DNA from: Dipteronia dyeriana
Taxonomy: Eukaryota; Streptophyta; Magnoliopsida; Sapindales; Sapindaceae
Assembly: GCA_032871835.1 (NCBI GenBank)
Contig: CM065296.1
Coordinates: 4,412,001 to 4,476,000, forward strand
Length of the DNA: 64,000 nucleotides
Direction of reading: 5' to 3'
Every line of letters begins with the position of its first letter. Position 1 is the first letter of the stretch. Under the pieces are notes generated by a model that made no database searches, was not told where the DNA came from, and saw nothing but the letters and a program-made list of their open reading frames with translations. Position numbers and translations under genes: made by a program. Positions 47,561 through 57,694 of the stretch are shown here, piece by piece.

Positions 47561-47819
47561 AGCTTTTATGTCCAAGATTAAAAACTTGTTTGCACCACTA
47601 GAACTCAACTTGGCCAAATATATATACAAAAAAAATATGCATACATGTTCATTCATTCTTTGTAAAAAGTTTACAACTGCAGGACGTCAACATAAAAAAA
47701 TTGAGACAACATGTTCATAAATGTTCATACAGTGTTATACTACACAGAAATACAATAAAAAATGGAAATGAAGATAAAAAATATTAATTTACCTTTTTGT
47801 ACAATATCTGGAATGGAGC

Positions 47820-48018
47820 TCGTTTTCTGAAGAAAAAACGTAGTAGGTGATTGATTTTCAAACAATTTTTTTGGACGACAGCCTTTAAAGAATAAAATAT
47901 CGATTATTTAAGGACAATTTCGGTAGCTCACCATAATAGGTGTCTTTTAAACTTAACTTATTATAACGGTGACATCACTGCAAGTGATAAAAAAAATGAT
48001 TTTCCTCACCATTTCCAC
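47820..48018 (-). mobile_element. MULE end B', right breakpoint copy
   Basis: Inverted match to 35613-35828. The outer terminus CCATTTCCAC ends at 48018 and abuts FLZ-intron-like sequence (TATATATGGTTAACG), not hAT. Before the inversion this copy sat in the intron of FLZ copy 3. Confidence 0.85.
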
Positions 48019-48659
48019 TATATATGGTTAACGAGTTATTAGAAATTAACATGTGCAGATTAGTTCTTCAATAAATTTAATATTTTAGGTTTCGAATGAG
48101 TACAAAATGATAAAAGTATCTCAACTGTATAGATCTAATCCGATAAATACTTATGGGGCGAAAGTATCTAAATCACTACAAATTATTGATAGAGATATAA
48201 GTACGCATGCAAATTTTTTTGAACGGTTCATATATAATAATTTTAGATCTTAAGGTAGAATGTATTTTAAAAAAATAGATTATTTATTGAGTTGATTTTT
48301 ATCATGATTTATATAAATTTGTTGATATGTAAATTTATTTTATTTAGGTATTTCAATTTTATTATTGTTAGAATTGATCTTTGTCTTGATTTATATACAT
48401 TTATTGATATATGTAATAATTATCATAATTTATATAATTTATTTATTTCAATTTTATTATTTTTAAATATAAACCTTATTTTTATATATTTTAAATGAGA
48501 AAAAAGATCACAAAGTAGATCTGATGAAAAAAAAGACGCACAAAAATAGAGACAAAGTTCAGTATCTCAATAATGGTCGAATCAAAAGACTACTCTAGTC
48601 TACAGGAAACTTTCATGAGATGATTTGTGGCTTTGTGCATAATGTTGCAGTGTGTGCAT

Positions 48660-48664
<5 letters not shown>

Positions 48665-48707
<43 letters not shown>
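48665..48707. repeat. (TA)n microsatellite
   Basis: 43 bases of pure TA within the FLZ copy 3 intron. Confidence 0.95.
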
Positions 48708-48712
<5 letters not shown>

Positions 48713-48759
48713 GACTTGTAAAAACAAGAGTATACCGTTGACCGTCACACAATCACACC

Positions 48760-49082
48760 TAGATATGGCCGCGGTTACGGTCGGTTTGGAACCGTCGGTT
48801 CGGAACCGTTGGTTTCGATTTCGGTTCCGGTCCGATTTCACCGGTTCAGTCGGTTCGGTTCCTCTTTTTTTTTTCTTTTTTTTTTTTACAATTTAGTATA
48901 AGAGAAATAATAAAAAAAAAATTCTAGAACCGGCAGTTTAGAACCATCGGTTCCAGGACGGTTTTTTCAGAGTAGGAATCGGAACCGAACCGCCTCCCCT
49001 ACGATTCCGGTTACGGTTACGGTTCATTTCACACGGTTACGGTTCGAACCGAACCGTGGTCATGTCTAATCAGTTATGTCTA
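48760..49082. mobile_element. Non-autonomous hAT element in FLZ copy 3 intron
   Basis: Begins TAGATATGGCCGCGGTTACGG. The right end is GGTCATGTCTA, extended by a short terminal duplication (ATCAGTTATGTCTA). Flanked by perfect 8-bp ATCACACC at 48752-48759 and 49083-49090. Interior rich in CGGTTCGG/CCGAACCG. Confidence 0.85.
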
Positions 49083-49173
49083 ATCACACCTAATGGTTGA
49101 TATAGGAGTCTATCCAGAAATTCTTCGACGTTCTGTGTCTGAAGTATTGAAAATGCTTTGATAATTTTAGCAA

Positions 49174-49207
<34 letters not shown>

Positions 49208-49495
49208 AGACTAGATATATATTTGTCTAGGTTCCAACTATTATGCCCATGTTGTGAATATTAAGTGGATTTACACCACTTGTATCCACCGCCTAAATAG
49301 TAAATACCGGACTCTTTCTTGACTTCATTGCACACGTGAAGAAGAAGCCATCATTCGTTTATAATTTAATGACTCAGGCTTATAAGTGAGGCGGCAAAGA
49401 TAATGTGGATGAGCTTGAGACATCAATATATATATTGAAAAATGACAATAAACCTATGTACACGGCTTTCTATATCTATTGTAATGGTTGGCGAG

Positions 49496-49886
49496 TAGGG
49501 ATGACCATTTCCCATCGGAGACCTAAATCCTCACTCCCCCATCCTCATTTAGTAAAATAAAATTGGAGGAAAATAGAGATCCCTTAATTAAAATGTGGAT
49601 GGGGGTGGGGGGTCCGTCCTCATTCCCATTTTTCCATTTTCTCCATAAATTTTTAGAAATGGGGATGGAGATTGGAGAAGGTTCCCCCATCTCTATCTCC
49701 CCCAAACATTATAATATTATATATAATATATTAATATATCTTTATTTATATTTTCAATATTTTTATGATTTCTATTTTACTAACTATATATACATCTATA
49801 ATATATAATTTTTATTGATAGAGAGAAAATAGATGAATGGGTATGGGGACCTACATCCATCCCTATTCCCACATTGGCCATCCCTA
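49496..49886. mobile_element. Second small hAT-like element in FLZ copy 3 intron
   Basis: Ends TAGGGATGACCATTTCCCATC and complement TAGGGATGGCCAATGTGGG. Flanks TTGGCGAG and TTAGAGAG agree at six of eight positions, compatible with an aged 8-bp duplication. Confidence 0.65.
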
Positions 49887-50479
49887 TTAGAGAGTTTCAA
49901 AATCAATACAAAGCTTTGTTATATCTTTCTCATCTCTTTATTCTTTATTTATTTAGTTTGTTCTTCATTTATTTAAAACAGTCCATAATTTTCTTTCATT
50001 TGTGTTCAGTAATAAATTTGAAATTCTCTTCTCTAGCTTTAGTTTCCTGTGTAAATCAGCTGACTGTACAAGTGATGAATACAGGATACACAATTACACA
50101 CCTTTGAATCATCGATCAAACCCCTGCTATATATATGTTTTTCATTCATGGTCCTGTAAATTTCTTCAGTTTTCAATTTAGAATTATCTAGTCAATGTTA
50201 ACATACATAGCTGCAGTTACTTAATTATTTGCACCATGCAGCTACATGAGTGGATTTTGTACATCTGCCGTGACAAACAGATTGCTACGGGATCTCTCTG
50301 CAGGAAATATCGGCATTGTCAATAAGAAGAATGAAATCAGCATCATCTGCAAGAAGAAGAGTAACGTGAAGGATAAGTCATCAGCTGGTTCTCGACCACC
50401 AAAGCATCCCGGTTCGAATTTCACAACGTATTCTGGGTTCGTGTAGATAGGGAACTGTCAAGTGATCAATGGGGTGCAT

Positions 50480-50827
50480 TGTTAAATAATTTGTCAAGAA
50501 CAGAGTAACATGAGAAGTGATATTGAGAAGAGAAGGAAGAAAGCAGAATAATTGGGTTGTAAACTCCTCCCTTGTATTTGCAGCGTTGCTGGCTATATAA
50601 AGTCTAAACGGTTAATAAACTTACAACCATTAAGCTATTAAAAAGGAAACAACAAACCACTAAGCTAGAACCGGAAAAACATGGAAGACAGGTGCTAGAC
50701 ACACGCATACGTGATATGCACCAAAGGCACCTTATTTACAACTAATCTACTAATCTTCTGACTCAATCAAATCGGGACATGCATGGTGTGGTGCTAATTC
50801 ATGCATGGCTGAGAGTTGCATGTATCA
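50480..50827 (-). repeat. 3' LTR of the Reina-like element
   Basis: 348 bp, TG..CA ends on both strands. Contains a TATA-like block GGCTATATAAAG (50592-50604 region) that the other LTR lacks. Confidence 0.9.
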
Positions 50828-50842
50828 TTCCACCCGCCCAAC
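50828..50842 (-). other. Polypurine tract of the Reina-like element
   Basis: On the minus strand GTTGGGCGGGTGGAA immediately precedes the 3' LTR. Confidence 0.75.
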
Positions 50843-53800
50843 GATGTCCTTGTCCTCAAGGACAAAATCAGGGTAAGTCTTGGAAAAACGCCTGCGATTT
50901 TCCCATGTGGCATCTTCAAGAGGTGCTCCAGTCCATTTAACCAATATTTTCGACCTTGATCGATAGCGCCCCTTGTGTACAATGCGACTGTCTAAAATGG
51001 CCTCAGGTTGAGGAAGTATCGTAGAGCTGCTGGAGCTGGAGACCGGAGGAAGGTTGATAGATGCAGAAGTCGCAGAACCAATATGCTTCTTTAGGAGGCT
51101 AACATGAAATACATTATGAATCTGTGAACCTGACGGTAATTCCAATTTGTAAGCCACCGATCCCATCTTAGCAAGAACCTTATATGGACCGAAAAATCGT
51201 GGTGCCAATTTCAGGGAGCTGCGCAAGGCCACATATGTTTGACGGTAGGGTTGTAGTTTGAGATACACATAGTCTCCTACTTCGAAAGAAACTTCACGAC
51301 GATGTTTATCAGCTTGAACTTTCATTCGATTCCTTGCGATCTCTAAATTACGTTTTAAATCTTTCAAGCTTTCCTCTCGAGAGCGAAGCAACTCATCCAC
51401 TGCCTATACCTTAGTGGTTCCCGGAATATACGAAAGCAGGTTTGGAGGTGGTACACCATATACTGCTTCAAAAGGGGTGCCCTTGGTGGAAGAGTGCATG
51501 GACTTGTTATAACTGTACTCGGCCCATGACAGCCAATCTAGCCACTTCGTCGGTTGTTCATTGGAAAAGCATTGCAGGTATTGCTCAAGGATATGATTAG
51601 TGACCTCTGTTTGACCGTCTGATTGTGGGTGATAGCTGGAGCTCATACAAAGAGTAGTCCCCTGCAATTGAAAAAGACTCTGCCAAAATTGACTGAGAAA
51701 TACTTTATCTCTATCACTGACGATTGAGGATGGAATCCCATGTAGTCGCACAACCTGATCCAAAAAAACTTTTGCTACAGAGAGAGCAGTAAATGGATGT
51801 TTTAATTGAAGGAAGTGGGCATATTTGGTAAGTCGGTCAACCACAACCAAAATAACAGTGTTTCCCTTTGATGATGGCAAAGCTTCGATGAAATCTATTG
51901 AGATGTCCGACCAAATCCTCTCCGGTATGGGCAGAGGTTGGAGGAGTCCGGCTGGTTTTAGGCAATCTGATTTGCAACGCTGACAGGTATCACAATTCTT
52001 GATGAATGTTTTGATCGTAGTACGCATATTAGGCCAACAAAAACTTGCTTTAATTCGGTTGAGTGTCTTGTGATACCCAAAGTGACCACCAATTGGTGTT
52101 GAGTGATTTTCTGTCATAATTACAGGAATTAGAGTAGAGGTTGGGCTCAGATATATACGGCCTCGTGTGAACCAAACTCCATCCCGTTTGATATATTTAC
52201 CATATGCCTGACTTGAATTCATCAACTGCTCATAAAAGAGATCTTGCTCCACTTCACCTTGTAAAGTGGTCCACCAATTCGCAACAGGTAGAGAGATGGC
52301 AAAGAACTCTAAATCTTCTAAGCAAGAAAGTGCATCTGCTCCTTGATTCTCGGTACCCTTCTTATAATGAATGACATAGTCGTACCCTAGAATTTTAGGC
52401 AGCCAATGAGTTTGGGTCGGAGTCATAATGCGTTGCTCCTAAGATACTTCAAACTTTTCTGGTCTGTACGAACAATGAAAGGTTTCCCCAAGAGATACGG
52501 GCGCCATTTACAGATTACTTTCACTATTGCCAACATCTCTTTCTCGTAGGTTGACAGAGCGAGCGCTGAACCCTTGAGACTCTCACTAAAATATGCCACC
52601 GGCTGATTTTGTTGAGACAGAATGGCTCCAATTCCTACTCCGCAAGCATCACATTCAACAACAAAAGGTTGGGAAAAGTCGGGTAGCCGAAGAACTGGTG
52701 GAGATGTTAAAGCTTGTTTCAATTGAGAAAAATCATCATCAGCTCCCTAATTCCAATTGAATCCTTCTTTCGACAATAATTTAGTTAAAGGTGCAGCTAT
52801 TCCTCCAAAACCTCTGATGAATTTCCTATAATATCCTGCCAACCCGAGAAAGCCACGAAAACCTTTTGTTGTAGTTGGAACCGGCCAATCAAGGACTCTC
52901 TGTATCTTGGCTGGATCTACTTCCACTCCCTTGATTGAGATTAAATATCCCAAGTACTCGACTTGTAAAACCCTGAAACGACACTTGGATTGTTTAGCAA
53001 ACAATTGATTGTCAGATAAGATCATCAAAATAGTTCGTAGGTGGGTGAGGTGGTCAATCCAAGTTCTGCTGTAAACAAGAATGTAGTCGAAAAACACCAG
53101 AACGAATTTTCTCAAGTAAGGGCGCAATAAGTCATTCGTTAAACTTTGGAAGGTGGAAAGAGCGTTTGTCAACCCAAACAGCATTACTATGAATTCATAA
53201 TGTCCATCGTGTGTCCGAAATGCCGTCTTTGAAATGTCTGCCTCTTGTACCCGTATTTGATGGTACCCTGAACGGAGGTCGAGTTTTGAGAAGTATTTGG
53301 CCTCATGTAGTTCGTCGAGTAGCTCATCGATTACTGGAATGGGATACTTATCCTTAATAGTGATTTCGTTCAATGCTCGGTGATCCACACAAAATTGCCA
53401 CCCGACATCAGCCTTTTTGACTAGTAATACCGGAGAGGAAAATGGACTGCTGCTGGGTCGAATTAGACCAGAATCGAGTAGTTCTTTCACCATTTTCTCG
53501 ATCTCGGATTTTTGATAGTGAGGGTACCTGTATGGTCTAACGCTGATTAGTTCCTGTTTTGGCAGCAGTGGTATCTTGTAGTCATGGATTCGTTTGGGTG
53601 GCAAATAGGTTTGGGTGGAGAAAATATGTTGAAATTCTGTCAAAAGTTGATCAAGTTCTGCTGGTTGTTTACTGATATGTACCGTGTCGTCACTCTGAGT
53701 TATTTGTAGGAACAACCTCATTCCTTCCAAATGCAACAACTCTTTATCCTTCAAGATGGCCATGGTTGGTTGTCGCAAACCTTGAAACGTACAGACTCTT

Positions 53801-54558
53801 CCTCCCTGATTGAATGACATGGTCAATTTACGGTAGTCAGTTTCAACCGGTCCTAAAGTCTCCAACCATTGGACCCCCAAAACCGCTTGACATGCTGCTA
53901 CAGGTAATACGTAGAAATTGGCCTGAATTGAGTGATCTTGTATGAGCAAAGTAAGTGCCAAACAACAGCCTGCACAATCAATTTTCTCCCGATTTCCAAC
54001 CATCACTTGAAGCTTTAGATCACGCTCGACAGGTAGTCCAAACCTAGTGACCACTGATTGATCAATAAAATTGTGAGTACTCCCTCCATCTATGAGGACA
54101 GTGACCGCCTTGTTCTTCAGTTTACCTATGACTTTAATTGTTTGTGGATGATCGGTCTCTGCCATGGCATGGAAAGAAATCTCAGGCAATAGTTCAGTAA
54201 GTACAGGTTCAGCAGAAGTATCTTCATTTTCAAAAAGTTCAGATGGTGGTGAATCCTCCATCATGAAAAGCTGTGGGCGTTGGCAACGATGTCCCGGAGA
54301 GAATTTCTCGTCACAGTAGAAGCATAATCCCTTCTCGCGGCGCTCTCGGGCTTCCTGACTTGTGAGCCGTCGAACAGGTGTTGCAGATGTATTCATAGGA
54401 TTATTTTTCTGGTTTGGAGGAGGACTTAACAACCCAACTGTCTTCTCGAACATTCCCTTTTGTGTGCCTGATGACAACTGCGAACGAAAGGAATTATTGG
54501 CCTTTTTCTGTAATTGGTTCCGTTCTTCGATGAGTCTTGCTACGCCTACGGTTTTAGA
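50843..54558 (-). pseudogene. Reina-like pol (zinc knuckle to chromodomain)
   Basis: In order: zinc knuckle CFYCDEKFSPGHRC (about 54285-54325), protease LIDGGSTHNFID, RT with KLDLRSGYHQI and a second motif that reads FFDY where FFDD is expected (Tyr codon 53085-53083), so a catalytic Asp is lost. RNase H with VECDACGVGIGA and YEKEMLAIV. Integrase with the His-His-Cys-Cys finger (CDTCQRCKSDC near 51980) and DFIEALP, SDRDKVF, SSYHPQSDGQTE. C-terminal chromodomain (SRSKILVKWTGAPLEDATWE, 50985-50890). Lesions: TAG 52749-52747, frameshift at about 52424, TAG 51406-51404. Confidence 0.9.
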
Positions 54559-55292
54559 CAGCTCTTGACCTTCACGTCCAGACGAATTTCATCCTTAATA
54601 CCTGCAATGAAACACCCTACCAAGTAGTTCTCGGGTAACTCGTCTACCCGTTGAGACAACTTCTCAAAGGCTTCCTGATAAATTTCCACAGTTGAAACTT
54701 GTTTAAGCCTAGTTAAGGCCTCCGACGGATCGTCGTATTCTGTTGGACCAAATCGATGTAGTACGGCTACAGTAAATTCGTTCCATAATAGCGGTCCCCT
54801 GAACTTTGACAGCCATCGATGCCATTGTAATGCGACACCTTCAAGATGGAAAGAAGCCAGCTGAACTTTCTGTTGGGGAGCGACGCCTTTGAAGTCAAAA
54901 TATTGATCTGCCCTATATATCCATCCCATGGGGTCGTCGCCACCAAATTTTGGGAAGAATAGTTTGAGTTGGGTATTATTTCGGTCTGGTATGGTGTGGG
55001 AAGTTGTGGTGGCAAGTTGTGTATTTATAGTGGGTGGTGGTGTTTGGCCATGGGAATTCTCAGCTGATTCCGGGAAAACTTCTCGCTCAGATTGAGCATT
55101 CTAACTGGGTTGGTTTAGTCTAATAGCTTGGATTTCGGTGAGGAGGTTTTGCATGGTAGCGATAATATGTGTGAAATTGGTGTTGAGTTGCTGGTAATTG
55201 GTGTTGAGTTGCTCGAAGCTAGTCTCGTGCCGTGTGAGGATATCGTTGACTTTAGTCCGAAACTCAGCATTGTTTTTGCTGCGGGTATCCAT
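54559..55292 (-). pseudogene. Reina-like gag
   Basis: ATG 55292-55290 (MDTRSKNNAEF), a short heptad-like stretch with two QLNTNYQQLNTN repeats, TAG at 55103-55101, then LFFPKFGGDDPMGWIYRADQYF and RWLSKFRGPLLWNEFTVAVLHRF of the retrotransposon gag domain. Frame is lost near 54558 (after VKVKS), where the pol frame takes over. The ATG lies 20 bases beyond the PBS. Confidence 0.85.
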
Positions 55293-55300
55293 GGCTGTAG

Positions 55301-55312
55301 GCTCTGATACCA
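55301..55312 (-). other. Primer-binding site, initiator Met-tRNA
   Basis: TGGTATCAGAGC on the minus strand, three bases inside the 5' LTR, the usual complement to the 3' end of initiator tRNA-Met in plant retrotransposons. Confidence 0.9.
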
Positions 55313-55315
55313 AAT

Positions 55316-55640
55316 TGTTAAGTAATTTGTTAAGAACAGAGTAACATGAGAAGTGATATTGAAAAGAGAAGGAAGAAAGCATAATAATTGGGTTGTAATC
55401 TCCTCCCTTGTATTTGCAGTGTTGCTAATAAACTTACAACCATTAAGCTATTAAAAAGGAAACAACAAACCACTAAGCTAGAACTGGAAAAACATGGAAG
55501 ACAGGTGCTAAACACACGCATACGTGATATGCACCAAAGGCACCTTATTTACAACTAATCTACTAATCTTCTGACTCAGTCAAATCGGGACATGCATGGT
55601 GTGGTGCTAATTCATGCATGGCTGAGAGTTGCACGTATCA
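55316..55640 (-). repeat. 5' LTR of the Reina-like element, lacking the TATA segment
   Basis: 325 bp. Identical in layout to the 3' LTR but misses 23 bp that include TATATAAAG (compare GTTGCTAATAAACTT here with GTTGCTGGCTATATAAAG in the other). Few other differences. Confidence 0.9.
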
Positions 55641-55645
55641 TGCAT

Positions 55646-57594
55646 CTTCCCTTACATTCAATTTTTCAATCTTCAAGTCAGTGAATATATTGCACAGTTG
55701 CATTATATGTAAAATTTATTAAGTGCAAAATCCTATACGTTTTTTCCGTTCGGAATCTTATACCTAATCAATAAGGGATATATATCTATATCTTGAATCA
55801 GATATGAACATTTTATAGACACAAATGCATCCGCCAACCACACAATGTCAATAAAAACAGATTCTGCCTGAAAACTAAAAAGCTAAAACATATTATGCTT
55901 AATATTGGTTTAATTAAGTTAAAGTTCTACGTTGGAAGAAGATGATCATGTAATAGCATATGACAAACACACTTCACAACTTCCTAATTATGTATTATGA
56001 GTTTGTTTACTAGATCTTTTTAAAGCTATATATATAGTGGTTTTCCAGTCGGTGTACACGTTGTATGTGAACCATTGATTATGGAGCAGTTTTGACAAGT
56101 GTATATACTTTGAGTTAAAGTATATAAATCTAATGGTCCATATCCAACGTATTAACGAATTTATATGAGTACTGACTTGAAAATTTATATATATGACTTA
56201 ATTAGACTCCAAATATAGAGAGAATCGGACAATTAGATGATGTTGATGTTGGTTTAGTGGTTTGCCCATCACATGTATCCTATACCATAAGGTTGAGGAT
56301 TTCGGTTTGTCTCTCACTTCAAAATCTGAATTAATGTAATATTTTTTTTAAAAAAAAAAACAAAGTATAGAGAGAATCATTTATACATATCATTTGTCGA
56401 ACGTGGCACGATTTTTAACTTTGAATGTTCGGTGCATCCCCTTCATCTAAGATTTTCCCCAAAGATAGGGGTGCGGACAAAATTTTGTAGAAAAGATTTA
56501 TTAGGGAGAATCTTTTTATTAATTAATTATCGAGTAATATTCTTTTGTTTAAATTTAGTGTCCAAATTTAATGTTTAGAGATGGCATCATTAATTCACTA
56601 TAAGTCATTCATTTAAATCATGTAAATATAATATAATTTAAATGAATGGATTATAGTGATCCACATCATTTGGACACCAGATTTGGATATTAAATTTGAG
56701 CAATAGATTTTGACACTAAATTTGAGAAAGTAACATTATTGTTAATTATTAAGCTTTATTATATCTTAAAAAGGTAATAATATTGTTTGAGATCATTTAA
56801 GAAATCAAATCATATATAGATTGACATGAATATATAAATACAAATGAGACTTGAATATAGTGAAAATATTTCTACCATTAATTACTATTTCATTGTTTTT
56901 CTTTATTACTTTCTTTTTTATAATTATTTTGATTTTGAACTCCAGTTTTAAGAAAAATAATTAACATAACTTACCCAATAGTTGCTAATTACGCTAGTTA
57001 AAAATTGGGGAATTGTAGATAAATTTGGACTAGGTTACAATACATTCATAATTTAATATACCATTATTTATATTCTTTGTAATTGCACTTAAAATGTTAC
57101 ATTCACGAGTCATATTGTTTCCAGCTAGAAATGAGATTTTTACTTGAAATTGCTCTAAAATGAACCGTATTTACAAGGAAAGTAACAAAACAATTAAGGA
57201 AAACAATATGACAGTCACAGTAATTACTCATCACGTGTATCTAATTTATGAATAATGTTAGACGTTATAAATTCTTTTATAAATGATGTGACATGTGAGA
57301 TGTTAACATCTTATGAATATACTTGAGGTGTCAACATCTTGTAAATCATGAAAATATATAGTATTTAATGTGATGTTGACATCTCAAGTGCCACGTCATT
57401 TGACAAATAATTTGGAAAAAAAAGTCTCTGATTTTTAGTATTACTCCTAATTTATAGTATTACAGATTCAATATAATCAAGACATCTCCAATATTACCGT
57501 TTCCTTTTTATATTGCAATTACCATATAATACACAACATATACCATGTATATAATGCATAATGCATTGCCATATACACTCACCGGACCCAATTT
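55646..57594. other. Former 3' flank of FLZ copy 3, foldback MITE, spacer
   Basis: 55646-55720 continues the FLZ 3' flank (CTTCAAGTCAGTGAATAT, compare 59035). 56035-56190 is another foldback MITE copy (GTGAACCATTGATTATGGAG, TTTGACAAGTG). A diverged inverted pair of 57260-57330 and 57355-57400 words (GATGTTGACATC) precedes the FLZ promoter. No gene. Confidence 0.5.
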
Positions 57595-57595
57595 C

Positions 57596-57608
57596 ATATA
57601 TATATAAT
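57596..57608 (+). promoter_or_regulatory. Likely TATA box of the FLZ gene
   Basis: TATATATATAATA about 90 bp upstream of ATG 57695, at a distance that leaves a leader of about 60 bases. Confidence 0.5.
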
Positions 57609-57694
57609 ATCAATTGAGAACACAAACTCACCAACTAAAAAAAACAATCAATACCCAAAATTTTCTTTTCACAATCGCAACTCAAAAACCAACC

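Larger units (their letters stand above)
35829..47819. other. About 12-kb inverted segment
   Basis: Bounded by inverted MULE-end copies at 35613-35828 and 47820-48018. Flipping it back rejoins the SINE, hAT copy 2, the MULE with its target duplication, and the FLZ copy 3 exons. Details are in the findings. Confidence 0.85.
42325..47819. mobile_element. MULE with DUF1985/Ulp1-type ORF, inserted in hAT copy 2
   Basis: Starts GGGGTCAAAAAATTATTGG right after AATTGGAGAA. The other true end is the copy at 35613-35828, after the inversion. Contents: minisatellite, plus-strand DUF1985 gene remnant, minus-strand transposase N-terminus, second minisatellite. The two ends resemble each other only weakly, as in MULEs without long terminal repeats. 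Ulp1-carrying MULEs (Kaonashi type) are established; assignment here is from DUF1985 plus a MuDR-type N-terminus. Confidence 0.75.
48019..50446 (+). pseudogene. FLZ copy 3, intron remainder and exon 2
   Basis: 48019-48190 matches the intact FLZ intron (TTAGAAA, TTTAGATCTAATC, GATAAATA, GGCGA words, compare 57990-58090). 49985-50110 matches the intron of copy 2 (GTTGAAATTC, TGTAAATCAGCTGA, ACAAGTGATGAATA). Exon 2 starts at 50242 after ACCATGCAG: GGATTTTGTACATCTG, then a 5-bp deletion through the FCSPEC finger, and KKSNVKDKSSAGSRPPKHPG, which matches KKSNVKDMSAGTSRPLKPP of the intact gene. The intron is swollen by small elements. Dead: frame broken and exon 1 inverted away. Confidence 0.85.
50475..55645 (-). 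mobile_element. Reina-like chromovirus (Ty3/gypsy), full-length but dead
   Basis: LTRs at 50480-50827 and 55316-55640, flanked by perfect 5-bp TGCAT (50475-50479, 55641-55645). Order on the minus strand: 5' LTR, PBS, gag, zinc knuckle, protease, RT, RNase H, integrase, chromodomain, PPT, 3' LTR. The chromodomain marks it as a chromovirus. Short LTRs and total length of about 5.2 kb suggest the Reina clade (inference). It sits in the 3' flank of FLZ copy 3: the split sequence TGCATCTTCCCTTACATT resumes at 55641 and matches the 3' flank of the intact FLZ gene near 59018. Confidence 0.9.

Noticed and set aside
54767..55015. Minus-strand 82-codon ORF overlapping gag
   Set aside because: Wrong frame; the gag domain reads through here in the frame of ATG 55292.
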